The notes under the pieces: model-generated | Told to the model about the DNA's origin: nothing | The model's input: only the letters and a program-made list of their open reading frames with translations | Databases searched by the model: none | Assembly (NCBI RefSeq): GCF_002887735.1 | Contig: NZ_PKQP01000005.1 | Span: 62,001-126,000, forward strand | DNA from: Stenotrophomonas bentonitica | GTDB taxonomy: Bacteria; Pseudomonadota; Gammaproteobacteria; Xanthomonadales; Xanthomonadaceae | DNA: 64,000 nucleotides | Reading direction: 5' to 3' | Position numbers and translations under genes: made by a program | Shown: in pieces, positions 44,183 to 51,860 of the stretch | Layout: the number at the start of each line of letters is the position of its first letter | How positions within the stretch are numbered: position 1 is the stretch's first letter

Positions 44183-45436
44183 ATGGACACGGCACTGACG
44201 CAACGACTGGAGACGATCTGGCGCATGGAGTCGCCAGTGTTGACCGCCCGCCTGACCCGCCTGCTCGGCGGCGATGTCGGCCGTGCCGAAGAGCTGGTCC
44301 AGGACACCTGGCTGGCCGCGCTGGAGCGCTGGCCCAGCCAGGGTGTGCCGGACAATCCCGGAGCGTGGCTGATGACCACTGCGCGCAACCGCGCCATCGA
44401 TGTGCTGCGCCAGCACCAGCGCGTCGCCGGCCAGCACGCGCAGTTCACTAGTGCGCTGGCGCCGCTGCCGTTGCCGGCGCCGGACGACAGCGATGCGCTG
44501 GAAGACGACATCGGCGATGACCTGCTGCGGCTGATGTTCGTTGCCTGTCATCCGGTGCTGGCCGCCGACGCGCGTGTCGCGCTGACGCTACGACTGCTCG
44601 GCGGCCTGACCACCGATGAGATCGCACGCGCGTTCCTCGCGCCGGAGCCCACCATTGCCCAGCGCATCGTGCGCGCCAAGCGCACGCTGGCGCACAAGCA
44701 GGTGCCATTCGAAGTGCCGCGCCAGGCGGCGTTGCCGGAGCGCCTGGCCTCGGTGCTGGAGGTGGTCTACCTGATCTTCAACGAAGGCTATGCGGCCAGT
44801 GCCGGCGATGACTGGATGCGCCCGGCCCTGTGCGACGAAGCGCTGCGGCTGGGCCGCGTGCTCGCCAGTCGGTTGCCGACCTGGCCGCAGGTGCAGGGGC
44901 TGCTCGCCCTGATGGAACTGCAGGCCTCGCGCACCGCCGCCCGCACCGATGCCACCGGTACGCCGATCCTGTTGCCTGACCAGGACCGCACGCGCTGGGA
45001 CTGGCTGCAGATCGCGCGTGGCCAGGCCGCGCTGCAGCAGGCGATGGCGCTGGGCGGCGGTGACGATCCCTATGCGCTGCAGGCCGCCATCGCCGAGTGT
45101 CACGCACGCGCTCGCCGCGCCGAAGACACCGACTGGGCGCGGATGACCACGCTGTACGCACGCCTGGCGCAGCGGCAGCCCTCGCCGGTGATTGCGTTGA
45201 ACCATGCGGTCGCCCTGTCGCGGGCGCAGGGCGCGGCGGCCGCATGGCCGTTGGTCGACGCACTCGGTGACGATGCGCGGCTGCGCGACTATGCGCCGCT
45301 GGCTGCGGTGCAGGGCGACCTGCTGGCCCAGCTGGGGCGGCACGCCGAAGCACGGGCGGCATTCCAGCGTGCGGCCGCGCTGACCGCGAATGCGCGTGAG
45401 AAGGCGATGCTGCTGGCCCGTGCGGCAGCCGTGTAG
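44183..45436 (+). CDS. ECF42-type RNA polymerase sigma factor with C-terminal extension
   Basis: A 417-residue sigma factor. Region 2 (LVQDTWLAALERWPSQGVP, then AWLMTTARNRAIDVLR) and region 4 (VALTLRLLGGLTTDEIARAF, then QRIVRAKRTL) take up the first 180 residues. The long C-terminal extension (about 185-417; VVYLIFNEGYAAS, LCDEALRLGRVL, then TPR-like helices) is the DUF6596-like domain of ECF42 sigma factors. These use no anti-sigma factor; the extension is thought to control activity. With DGPF and VOC genes upstream, the operon matches the described ECF42 context. ATG 44183 lies 56 bases after the VOC gene. Confidence 0.93.
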   Translation: MDTALTQRLETIWRMESPVLTARLTRLLGGDVGRAEELVQDTWLAALERWPSQGVPDNPGAWLMTTARNRAIDVLRQHQRVAGQHAQFTSALAPLPLPAPDDSDALEDDIGDDLLRLMFVACHPVLAADARVALTLRLLGGLTTDEIARAFLAPEPTIAQRIVRAKRTLAHKQVPFEVPRQAALPERLASVLEVVYLIFNEGYAASAGDDWMRPALCDEALRLGRVLASRLPTWPQVQGLLALMELQASRTAARTDATGTPILLPDQDRTRWDWLQIARGQAALQQAMALGGGDDPYALQAAIAECHARARRAEDTDWARMTTLYARLAQRQPSPVIALNHAVALSRAQGAAAAWPLVDALGDDARLRDYAPLAAVQGDLLAQLGRHAEARAAFQRAAALTANAREKAMLLARAAAV

Positions 45437-45505
45437 ACCGGCACTGCACTGCGCGGCGGCTCTGGCCTACACTCGGGCGATTGTCGGTCAGTCATGAGGT
45501 GCAGC

Positions 45506-47155
45506 GTGAAGCGTGTGGTAATCAGCCTGTTGGCGTTGTCGGTGTCGTCGGCCTTGATGGCCGCCACCCCCAAATTCGATGGCGCGCGGATCTCCGCCGA
45601 CGTCAAGGAACTGGCGTCGGACGCCTACGAAGGCCGCTCGCCGGCCACTGCCGGTGAAGAGAAGACCATCGCCTTCCTGAGCAAGCAGTTCGCAGCGGCG
45701 GGCCTGCAGCCGGGCGGCGACCTCAAGGACGGCAAGCGCCTGTGGACCCAGGCCGTGCCGCTGCTCAAGGGCGATATCGTCGGCACCCCGAGCCTGTCGT
45801 TGAGCAGCAAGGGCAAGCCCCAGACGCTGAGCCAGGGCAAGGAAATCGCTGTACGCGCCGCGATGAACGGGGCCAGCGCGGTGGACATCAAGAACGCGCC
45901 GCTGGTCTTCCTCGGCTACGGCGTCAAGGCCGCCGAGCGCAACTGGGACGATTTCAAGGGCGTGGACCTGAAGGGCAAGATCGCCGTCGTGCTGATCAAC
46001 GACCCGGACTTCGAAACCGGCCAGGGCGACTTCGACGGCAAGGGCATGACCTACTACGGTCGCTGGACCTACAAGTACGAGGAAGGCGCGCGCCAGGGCG
46101 CCCTCGGCGTGCTGATCGTGCACGAGACCGCGCCGGCCTCGTACGGCTGGGCCACCGTGGCCGGCTCCAACACCAACACCATGTTCGACGTGGTCCGCGA
46201 CAACCCGGCCGAGGCGCATCCGCTGCTGGAAGGCTGGATCCAGCGCGATCTGGCGGTGGAGCTGTTCAAGCGTTCGGGCCTGGATTTCGAGGCGCTCAAG
46301 AAGCAGGCGCAGACCCGTGATTTCAAGCCGGTGGAGCTGAAGGGCGAGACCTTCTCGGCCAAGTACGCGGTCAAGACCGAGGTGATCACCTCGCACAACG
46401 TGGCCGCGCGCCTGGAAGGCAGCAAGCATCCCGACGAGACGGTGATCTACAGCGCCCACTGGGACCACATCGGCGTGGGCAAGCCGGACGCGAACGGTGA
46501 CACCATCTTCAACGGCGCGCTGGACAACGCCAGCGGCACCGCCTCGCTGATCGAACTGGCCCGTGGCTTCGCCAAGGGCAAGCGCCCGGAGCGGTCGGTG
46601 CTGTTCCTGGCCGTGACCGCCGAGGAAAAGGGCCTGCTCGGCTCGGAGTACTACGCCACCCACCCGCTGTACCCGCTGGGCAAGACCGTTGCGCTGATCA
46701 ACATGGACGGCATGGCGCCTTTCAGCCCCTCGCGTGACTTCGGCATCTACGGCTCGGCCAAGCTGGAACTGCTGGACCAGCTCAAAGACGTCGCCAAGGG
46801 CTGGGACATCCGCTACACGCCGGACCCGAAGCCGGAAGCCGGCCTGTTCTTCCGCTCCGATCACTTCCCGTTCGCCAAGCGTGGCGTGCCGGCAGTGTCG
46901 TACTCGGCGGGCCAGGATTGGGTGGAGGGGGGCGTGGCGGCCGGCAAGGCCGCTTCGGATGACTACACCGCCAAGCGCTATCACCAGCAGGGCGACGAGT
47001 GGCAGCCGGACTGGACCTTCGCCGGCGCCTCGCGCGATCTGGAAGTGCTGTACACGCTGGGCAACCAGCTGGCCAACTCGCGCGCCTGGCCGAACTGGAG
47101 CGAAGACTCCCAGTTCCGCGCCCCGCGTGACGCCAGCGCCGCCGAGCGGAAATAA
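45506..47155 (+). CDS. M28 family metallopeptidase
   Basis: A 549-residue secreted aminopeptidase with a signal peptide (VVISLLALSVSSALMAA). A PA-like insert occupies about 130-270. The dizinc centre comes from SAHWDHIG (His, Asp), GALDNASGTA (Asp), TAEEKGLLGS (catalytic Glu pair) and the C-terminal YHQQGDEW (His). It hydrolyses peptides in the periplasm or outside. Start is GTG 45506 with GAGGTG just upstream; ATG 45494 adds four residues. A perfect hairpin follows the stop. Confidence 0.92.
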   Translation: MKRVVISLLALSVSSALMAATPKFDGARISADVKELASDAYEGRSPATAGEEKTIAFLSKQFAAAGLQPGGDLKDGKRLWTQAVPLLKGDIVGTPSLSLSSKGKPQTLSQGKEIAVRAAMNGASAVDIKNAPLVFLGYGVKAAERNWDDFKGVDLKGKIAVVLINDPDFETGQGDFDGKGMTYYGRWTYKYEEGARQGALGVLIVHETAPASYGWATVAGSNTNTMFDVVRDNPAEAHPLLEGWIQRDLAVELFKRSGLDFEALKKQAQTRDFKPVELKGETFSAKYAVKTEVITSHNVAARLEGSKHPDETVIYSAHWDHIGVGKPDANGDTIFNGALDNASGTASLIELARGFAKGKRPERSVLFLAVTAEEKGLLGSEYYATHPLYPLGKTVALINMDGMAPFSPSRDFGIYGSAKLELLDQLKDVAKGWDIRYTPDPKPEAGLFFRSDHFPFAKRGVPAVSYSAGQDWVEGGVAAGKAASDDYTAKRYHQQGDEWQPDWTFAGASRDLEVLYTLGNQLANSRAWPNWSEDSQFRAPRDASAAERK

Positions 47156-47160
47156 GGCGC

Positions 47161-47184
47161 GTCCGGCCGGCACGCCGGCCGGAC
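47161..47184 (+). terminator. Perfect hairpin after the M28 gene
   Basis: GTCCGGCCGGC-AC-GCCGGCCGGAC, 11-bp arms, 5 bases after the stop. No T-run, so either a REP-like element or a terminator. Confidence 0.6.
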
Positions 47185-47191
47185 CCCCGCT

Positions 47192-47344
47192 GTAGAGCCA
47201 CGCCATGCGTGGCTTCGCGGTCTCGAACCCAGACGTAGAGCCACGCCATGCGTGGCTTCGCGGTTCCGAACCCAGACGTAGAGCCACGCCATGCGTGGCT
47301 TCGCGGTTCCGGAAGAAAGCCAGCCACCCATGGGGTGGCTCTAC
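47192..47344 (+). repeat. REP cluster: three direct copies and one inverted
   Basis: GTAGAGCCACGCCATGCGTG-type palindromes start at 47192, 47235 and 47278 (period 43 bp, nearly identical spacers). An opposite-facing copy ends in CTAC at 47344. The sequence is typical of SMAG-like REPs of Stenotrophomonas. Confidence 0.9.
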
Positions 47345-47442
47345 ACCGCTTCGTCCCACCATTCCCTGCCTTCGTCGCATGCCGCTTGTTCCCGCTGGCG
47401 GCGGGGCTATGCTCGCCTCACTCCCTATGTGATGACGCCGCC

Positions 47443-48702
47443 GTGTTCGCCAGCCTCTCCCTGATCTTCCGCATTCTGTTGGCCTGGGCCGCCGCCATCG
47501 TGGTGGCGGGGTTTGTCTGGAGTGGCTTCTTCCATGGCATGGACGAAGGCCCCGGCTGGGTGTTCGGCCTGCTGGCCCTGTTCGTGATGGTGACCGCCCT
47601 GGGCAGCTGCATCGCCCATATCCGGCGCGTGCAGCACGTCGCCGGACGCCTGGACGCGGCCACCCTGTCCAGCCGCCAGCGCCGCCAGATCGAGGTGCCG
47701 ATGGACGCCGGCCCGGCCTTCGCCTTGGTCGAGGCCGCCATCGCCGAGCTGCCACGCGTGGAAGACATCGAAAGTGCGCCCGGCAGCCTGCAGGTCCGTG
47801 CCTATGTGCGCCGCGTGGATCCCTACAACGGCCGCCCGCCGTCCCGCTGGAACCTGCCTGCGCGGCTGGCGATCAAGCGCAACAGCGTGCTCGCCACGGT
47901 CACGCCGGGGCAGGGCACCAGCAGCGTGACCCTGCTGTTCGAGCCCGATGCCGGGGTCTGGGCCGATCTGCTGGCGGTCGACGAAGGCAGCAACCACGAG
48001 AACGCCGAAGCGGTCGGCCGTGCGATCACCCGCCGGGTGGCCGAGCAGCGCCGCGACGAGCAGGCCGCCGCCGAGCAGACCGCGACCGAGAAGGAACTGT
48101 CGGTGGCCAAGCTCAACCTGCTGCACGCCCAGGTCGAGCCGCACTTCCTCTACAACACGCTGGCCAACGCGCAGGTGCTGACCCGCACCGATCCGCCGCG
48201 CGCCGACCAGATGCTCGGGCACCTGATCCAGTACCTGCGCAGCTCGCTTCCCAGCGTGGAGGAATCGATGTCGACCCTGGGCGTGGAGCTGGAGCGCACC
48301 CAGGCCTACCTGGAAATCCTCAAGATCCGCATGGGCGCCCGCTTGGCCCTGCAGGTGGACGTGCCCCCGGCCCTGCTCAGCCTGCCGCTGCCCTCGATGG
48401 CGCTGCAGACCCTGGTCGAGAACGCGATCAAACACGGCCTGGAACCCAAACCCGGCGGCGGCACGGTGTGGATCATCGCGCGCGCCTTCGAGGACCATGT
48501 CACCCTCACCGTGGCCGACGACGGCCTCGGGTTCGGGCAGGGCACCAGTGGTACCGGGATCGGCCTGAAGAACCTGCGCGAACGCCTGCGCCTGACCTGC
48601 GGTGAGCACGCTGGCGTGGCGATCGTGTCCAATTTCCCCACCGGCGTGGCAGCGACGATCACCCTGCCGCGCGATGCCCGCGAGGCGATCCATGCAGCTT
48701 GA
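47443..48702 (+). CDS. LytS/AlgZ-like sensor histidine kinase
   Basis: A 419-residue kinase. Two N-terminal membrane segments (ILLAWAAAIVVAGFVW and FGLLALFVMVTALG) precede a cytosolic linker and a HisKA_7TM-type His_kinase domain with HAQVEPHFLYNTLANAQ (His234 phosphorylated) and HATPase motifs VENAIKHGLE and ADDGLGFGQGTSGTGIGL. It starts at GTG 47443, just after the REP cluster, and overlaps the response regulator by 11 bases. AlgZ/AlgR- or LytS-type pairs control cell-surface genes; the signal is unknown. Confidence 0.9.
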   Translation: MFASLSLIFRILLAWAAAIVVAGFVWSGFFHGMDEGPGWVFGLLALFVMVTALGSCIAHIRRVQHVAGRLDAATLSSRQRRQIEVPMDAGPAFALVEAAIAELPRVEDIESAPGSLQVRAYVRRVDPYNGRPPSRWNLPARLAIKRNSVLATVTPGQGTSSVTLLFEPDAGVWADLLAVDEGSNHENAEAVGRAITRRVAEQRRDEQAAAEQTATEKELSVAKLNLLHAQVEPHFLYNTLANAQVLTRTDPPRADQMLGHLIQYLRSSLPSVEESMSTLGVELERTQAYLEILKIRMGARLALQVDVPPALLSLPLPSMALQTLVENAIKHGLEPKPGGGTVWIIARAFEDHVTLTVADDGLGFGQGTSGTGIGLKNLRERLRLTCGEHAGVAIVSNFPTGVAATITLPRDAREAIHAA

Positions 48703-49465
48703 CGCCCTCATTGCCGAAGACGAAGACCTGCTGCGCCAGTCGCTGGTCGCGCAGCTGCAGCGGTTGTGGCCGGAACTGCGGCTGGTGGCCGAATGCGAGG
48801 ACGGTGCCAGTGCGCTGGAGCGTCTGGCCGAGCTGAAGCCGGACCTGGCCCTGCTCGACATCCGCATGCCCGGCATCACCGGTATCGAGGTGGCCCGCGC
48901 GCTGCCCGAGATCAGCCCGCGCACCCAGGTGGTGTTCGTCACCGCCTACGACCAGTATGCGATCGACGCCTTCGAACAGGGTGCGATCGACTACCTGCTC
49001 AAGCCGGTCAGCGATGAGCGCCTGCTGGCCACGCGCGAGCGGATCCTGGCCCGCATGCAGCTCGGCCGCCCGGACAGCGGCATGCTCGAGCAGCTGCTGC
49101 AGCGCCTCGGCAATCAGCCCGCCGCCGCCTCAAGCGCGCCGCCTTTGGCCTGGATCACCGCCAGCAACGGCCGCGACACGCAGCTGATCATGCTCGAAGA
49201 TGTGATCTACTTCCGTGCGGACAGCAAATACACCACCGTGGTCACCGAGCAGGGTGAAAGCCTGCTGCGCACCTCGCTGCGTGAACTGCTGGATGCGCTC
49301 GATCCGCAACGTTTCCGCCAGATCCACCGCTCCACCATCGTGAACATGAAGGCGGTCGCCGCGGTCACCCGCGATGACACCGGCCGCGGCCAGCTGCGCT
49401 TGAAGCACCGCACCGAAGTGCTCAACGTCAGCCAGCCCTTCATGAGCCTGTTCCGCGGGATGTAA
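48692..49465 (+). CDS. LytTR response regulator
   Basis: A 257-residue regulator. The receiver domain has Asp10 and phospho-acceptor Asp56 (LALLDIRMPG), the conserved Lys in DYLLKP, and Thr in FVTAYD. The C-terminal LytTR DNA-binding domain runs from about 155 to 255 (DVIYFRADSKYTTVVTEQGESLLRTSLREL, then FRQIHRSTIVNMKAV). Its ATG lies within the end of the kinase gene, so they are translationally coupled. LytTR targets often have paired TAC...GTA-like sites; none identified. Confidence 0.95.
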   Translation: MQLDALIAEDEDLLRQSLVAQLQRLWPELRLVAECEDGASALERLAELKPDLALLDIRMPGITGIEVARALPEISPRTQVVFVTAYDQYAIDAFEQGAIDYLLKPVSDERLLATRERILARMQLGRPDSGMLEQLLQRLGNQPAAASSAPPLAWITASNGRDTQLIMLEDVIYFRADSKYTTVVTEQGESLLRTSLRELLDALDPQRFRQIHRSTIVNMKAVAAVTRDDTGRGQLRLKHRTEVLNVSQPFMSLFRGM

Positions 49466-49494
49466 CGCGCCTTTCCTTTCGTCTGGAGCCTGCC

Positions 49495-49839
49495 ATGCGT
49501 ACCGCCGTTGTCGCCAGTCTCTGCGTGTTGATGCTGGCGGCCTGCCAGCAATCGAACAACACCTCCGTCACCCGCATCCGCGCCAACGGCGTGGATACGC
49601 TGTACAGCAAAACCACGGTCGACAACGGCGTGGCCAGCTTCGACTGCATCGCCAGCAGCAGTGGCCACTGCCACTACCTGGTGCTGGATGCGCGCTGCGG
49701 GAAGGACAAGGACTGCGCCTATCCGCCCCTGCACCGGCTGTCGGTGGCAGTCGGCAAGACCGAGCAGATGGCGGGGTTGCCGGCTGGCTTCCAGCATTGC
49801 GTCAGCGCGGTCCAGAAAGAACAATGCCACCGTGAGTGA
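49495..49839 (+). CDS. Hypothetical lipoprotein
   Basis: A 114-residue lipoprotein: VVASLCVLMLAAC is the lipobox (Cys17). The mature part has six cysteines, some paired as CHY, CGK and CAYPP, and may form disulfides. Unknown family. A GGAG site lies before the ATG; 29 bp after the LytTR gene, so possibly in its operon. Confidence 0.75.
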   Translation: MRTAVVASLCVLMLAACQQSNNTSVTRIRANGVDTLYSKTTVDNGVASFDCIASSSGHCHYLVLDARCGKDKDCAYPPLHRLSVAVGKTEQMAGLPAGFQHCVSAVQKEQCHRE

Positions 49840-49878
49840 TCACGGTGGCATCGTGGCTCCCCCCGCGTTTCAGTAGGG

Positions 49879-50493
49879 TCAGAACGCGGGCTGCAGATGC
49901 AGGTTGGTGCCGTTGGGCTGCTCGCCGACATGATTGAGCTGGCCCACCAGTTCGGTGTGCTGCTTCATCCGGCCGATCTCGCGCATGATGCGGATGTCCT
50001 CGTGGCGCAGCTCGCGCTTGGCGCTCACCGCCTGCTTGTAATCCAGGACTTCCGGATAGTGCTGGGCCATGTCCAGCGCCTCGGCCACGCATTCGACCGT
50101 ATCGGCATCGGAGGTGATCCGGGCGCGGCTGTTGAAGGCCTTCATCCAGCGCTCGAAGCCGGCGGTGTGATCGAACATGTTGGCCATGAACCAGATCACG
50201 AACAGGATCGACACCCATGAACCGAACACGATCACCACGCGGGTGAAGGTGATATGGAAGTCATCCTTCCACAGGTAGTTGCTGATCAGGCCGAGGATGA
50301 GCAGGGAGGACGCCTGCCAGCCCACGATCGAGGCCATCAGCCACTGGCCCTTGGCTTTGGCCAGTACCGCGACTTCTTCGCGGATCTGCTGTTCACTCTT
50401 GTTACGCCAATGCGCGACCTGTTTTTCGAACGGGCTGCTGTACAGCTCGTTATCCTGCAACAGCAGACCCAAACCTTTGAACAAAGCGATCAT
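49879..50493 (-). CDS. Hypothetical two-helix membrane protein
   Basis: A 204-residue protein with a cytosolic N-terminus, two membrane segments (LMASIVGWQASSLLILGLI and VVIVFGSWVSILFVIWFM) and a soluble helical C-terminus rich in charged residues (RELRHEDIRIMREIGRMKQHTELV). ATG 50493 has AGGAG 6 bases upstream. No known family recognised; the upstream in-frame part is not supported. Confidence 0.75.
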   Translation of the reverse strand: MIALFKGLGLLLQDNELYSSPFEKQVAHWRNKSEQQIREEVAVLAKAKGQWLMASIVGWQASSLLILGLISNYLWKDDFHITFTRVVIVFGSWVSILFVIWFMANMFDHTAGFERWMKAFNSRARITSDADTVECVAEALDMAQHYPEVLDYKQAVSAKRELRHEDIRIMREIGRMKQHTELVGQLNHVGEQPNGTNLHLQPAF

Positions 50494-50780
50494 GACGAGC
50501 TCCTTCTGGAACGTGCGGCAGCGCATTGGACGACGTTGTGGCGTATCCAGTTCTAGCACTTTCACGGCGCTTGGCAATGGGCAAAGCGCAAAGATCCGGC
50601 GCCATTTCTGCCTGAATGGGCAAACCCGCAGCGGATTTGCGCACTGCGGCACGTAAATCGCCGGGTAAATACGGCTTGGACGGCGGCTCCCATGCTGCAT
50701 CTGCACAATGCGCAGGCCCTGTCGGGCACCCGCCTCGCCAGCCCCACCGGTATCACGCAGAATTGACGCATCCGCGCGAA

Positions 50781-51728
50781 ATGCCGGTCCGCTCGCCCTC
50801 GGTACTGCTGATGTCCTCCCTGCTGCGTTCGCTTGCCCGCCCTGCCACCGCCCCCATACGCCGCTGGGTGCTGGGCGCCTTCCCCCGCGGCCAAAGCGGG
50901 ATCGACTACGACCACCCGCTGGGCGACCCCGGCTGGTTCGGCCCCGACAGCATCACCTGGCGGGTGCATGCCGAGTTTCCCGGCATGCTCGCCGGCGGCC
51001 TGTGCGCCCTGATGCTGCAGACCCTGCATCCGCTGGCCCTGGCCGGTGTGTACGACCACTCCAACTTCCGCGATGACCTGGTCGGCCGCCTGCGCCGCAC
51101 CACCGCGTTCGTCGCGGGAACGACCTACGCATCCACCGCGGAAGTCGAGGCGTTGATCGCCAAGGTGACCCGCATCCATGCCCAGGTGCGCGGTCACACC
51201 GCCGATGGCCGCGCGTATTCCGCCGACGATCCCGCGCTGCTCACCTGGGTGCACGTCACTGAAGCGTACGGCTTCCTGCAGGGCTGCCGACGCTATTGCC
51301 GCGACGTGCCTACGGCGGTCGCCGACCGGTACTACCGTGAGTACAAGCGCGTGGCCGAAGCGCTTGGCGCTGTAGACGTTCCCGCGTCGGAAGCGGAGGT
51401 GGACGCGTACTTCGCGCGCCAGCAATCGCAGCTGGTGTTCGATGCGCGCTCGCGCGAGGTGCTGGCGGTCCTGTCAGGCATCCGCCTGCCGGTGCCGATG
51501 GCGGGTCTCTCGCGTGAGCTGTTCCTCGGTGCAGGTGCAGCGCTGCTGCCGGACTGGGCGACCGCGATGATCCAGCGCACGCCGATGCAGCGTGCGCAGT
51601 CGCGGGCGTCGGCGGTGATGCTCAAAGGCATGGCGCCGTTGTTCCGGCGCGCGCTGCAGGACGGGCTGGCGACGCGGGCGTGCACGCGGATGGGTGTGTC
51701 GGCTGGGGTGCTTGCTGATTGGCCTTGA
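50781..51728 (+). CDS. DUF2236 / MpaB-like oxygenase family protein
   Basis: A 315-residue protein of the DUF2236 (latex oxygenase RoxB/MpaB-like) family, helical, often heme-containing. Motifs include WRVHAEFPGMLAGGLCALMLQTLHPLALAGV and WVHVTEAYGFLQGCRRY. Some members catalyse oxidative rubber cleavage or lipid oxidation. Start ATG 50781 (MPVRSPS) or 50811 (MSSLLRS). Regulation and substrate unknown. Confidence 0.85.
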   Translation: MPVRSPSVLLMSSLLRSLARPATAPIRRWVLGAFPRGQSGIDYDHPLGDPGWFGPDSITWRVHAEFPGMLAGGLCALMLQTLHPLALAGVYDHSNFRDDLVGRLRRTTAFVAGTTYASTAEVEALIAKVTRIHAQVRGHTADGRAYSADDPALLTWVHVTEAYGFLQGCRRYCRDVPTAVADRYYREYKRVAEALGAVDVPASEAEVDAYFARQQSQLVFDARSREVLAVLSGIRLPVPMAGLSRELFLGAGAALLPDWATAMIQRTPMQRAQSRASAVMLKGMAPLFRRALQDGLATRACTRMGVSAGVLADWP

Positions 51729-51800
51729 AGCGGCAAGTGCCCTGTGTCCGCTGGTTGGGTCGGGCACGCACAGGCTTCCGGGACCCGCTGCTCTACAGCG

Positions 51801-51829
51801 AAAAAAAAACGGGCGCCGAAGCGCCCGTT
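51801..51829 (-). terminator. Rho-independent terminator after the M13 peptidase gene
   Basis: On the minus strand a perfect 8-bp stem AACGGGCG...CGCCCGTT is followed by a nine-T run, between convergent genes. On the plus strand the T-run is weaker, so termination mainly serves the peptidase gene. Confidence 0.88.
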
Positions 51830-51860
51830 CTCTCATCTCAGCAACGTGCGATGACGCACC

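Noticed and set aside
47192..47344. CRISPR-like array
   Set aside because: Repeats are GTAG-headed palindromes with near-identical 43-bp periods and an inverted copy; spacers are not unique, so this is REP DNA.
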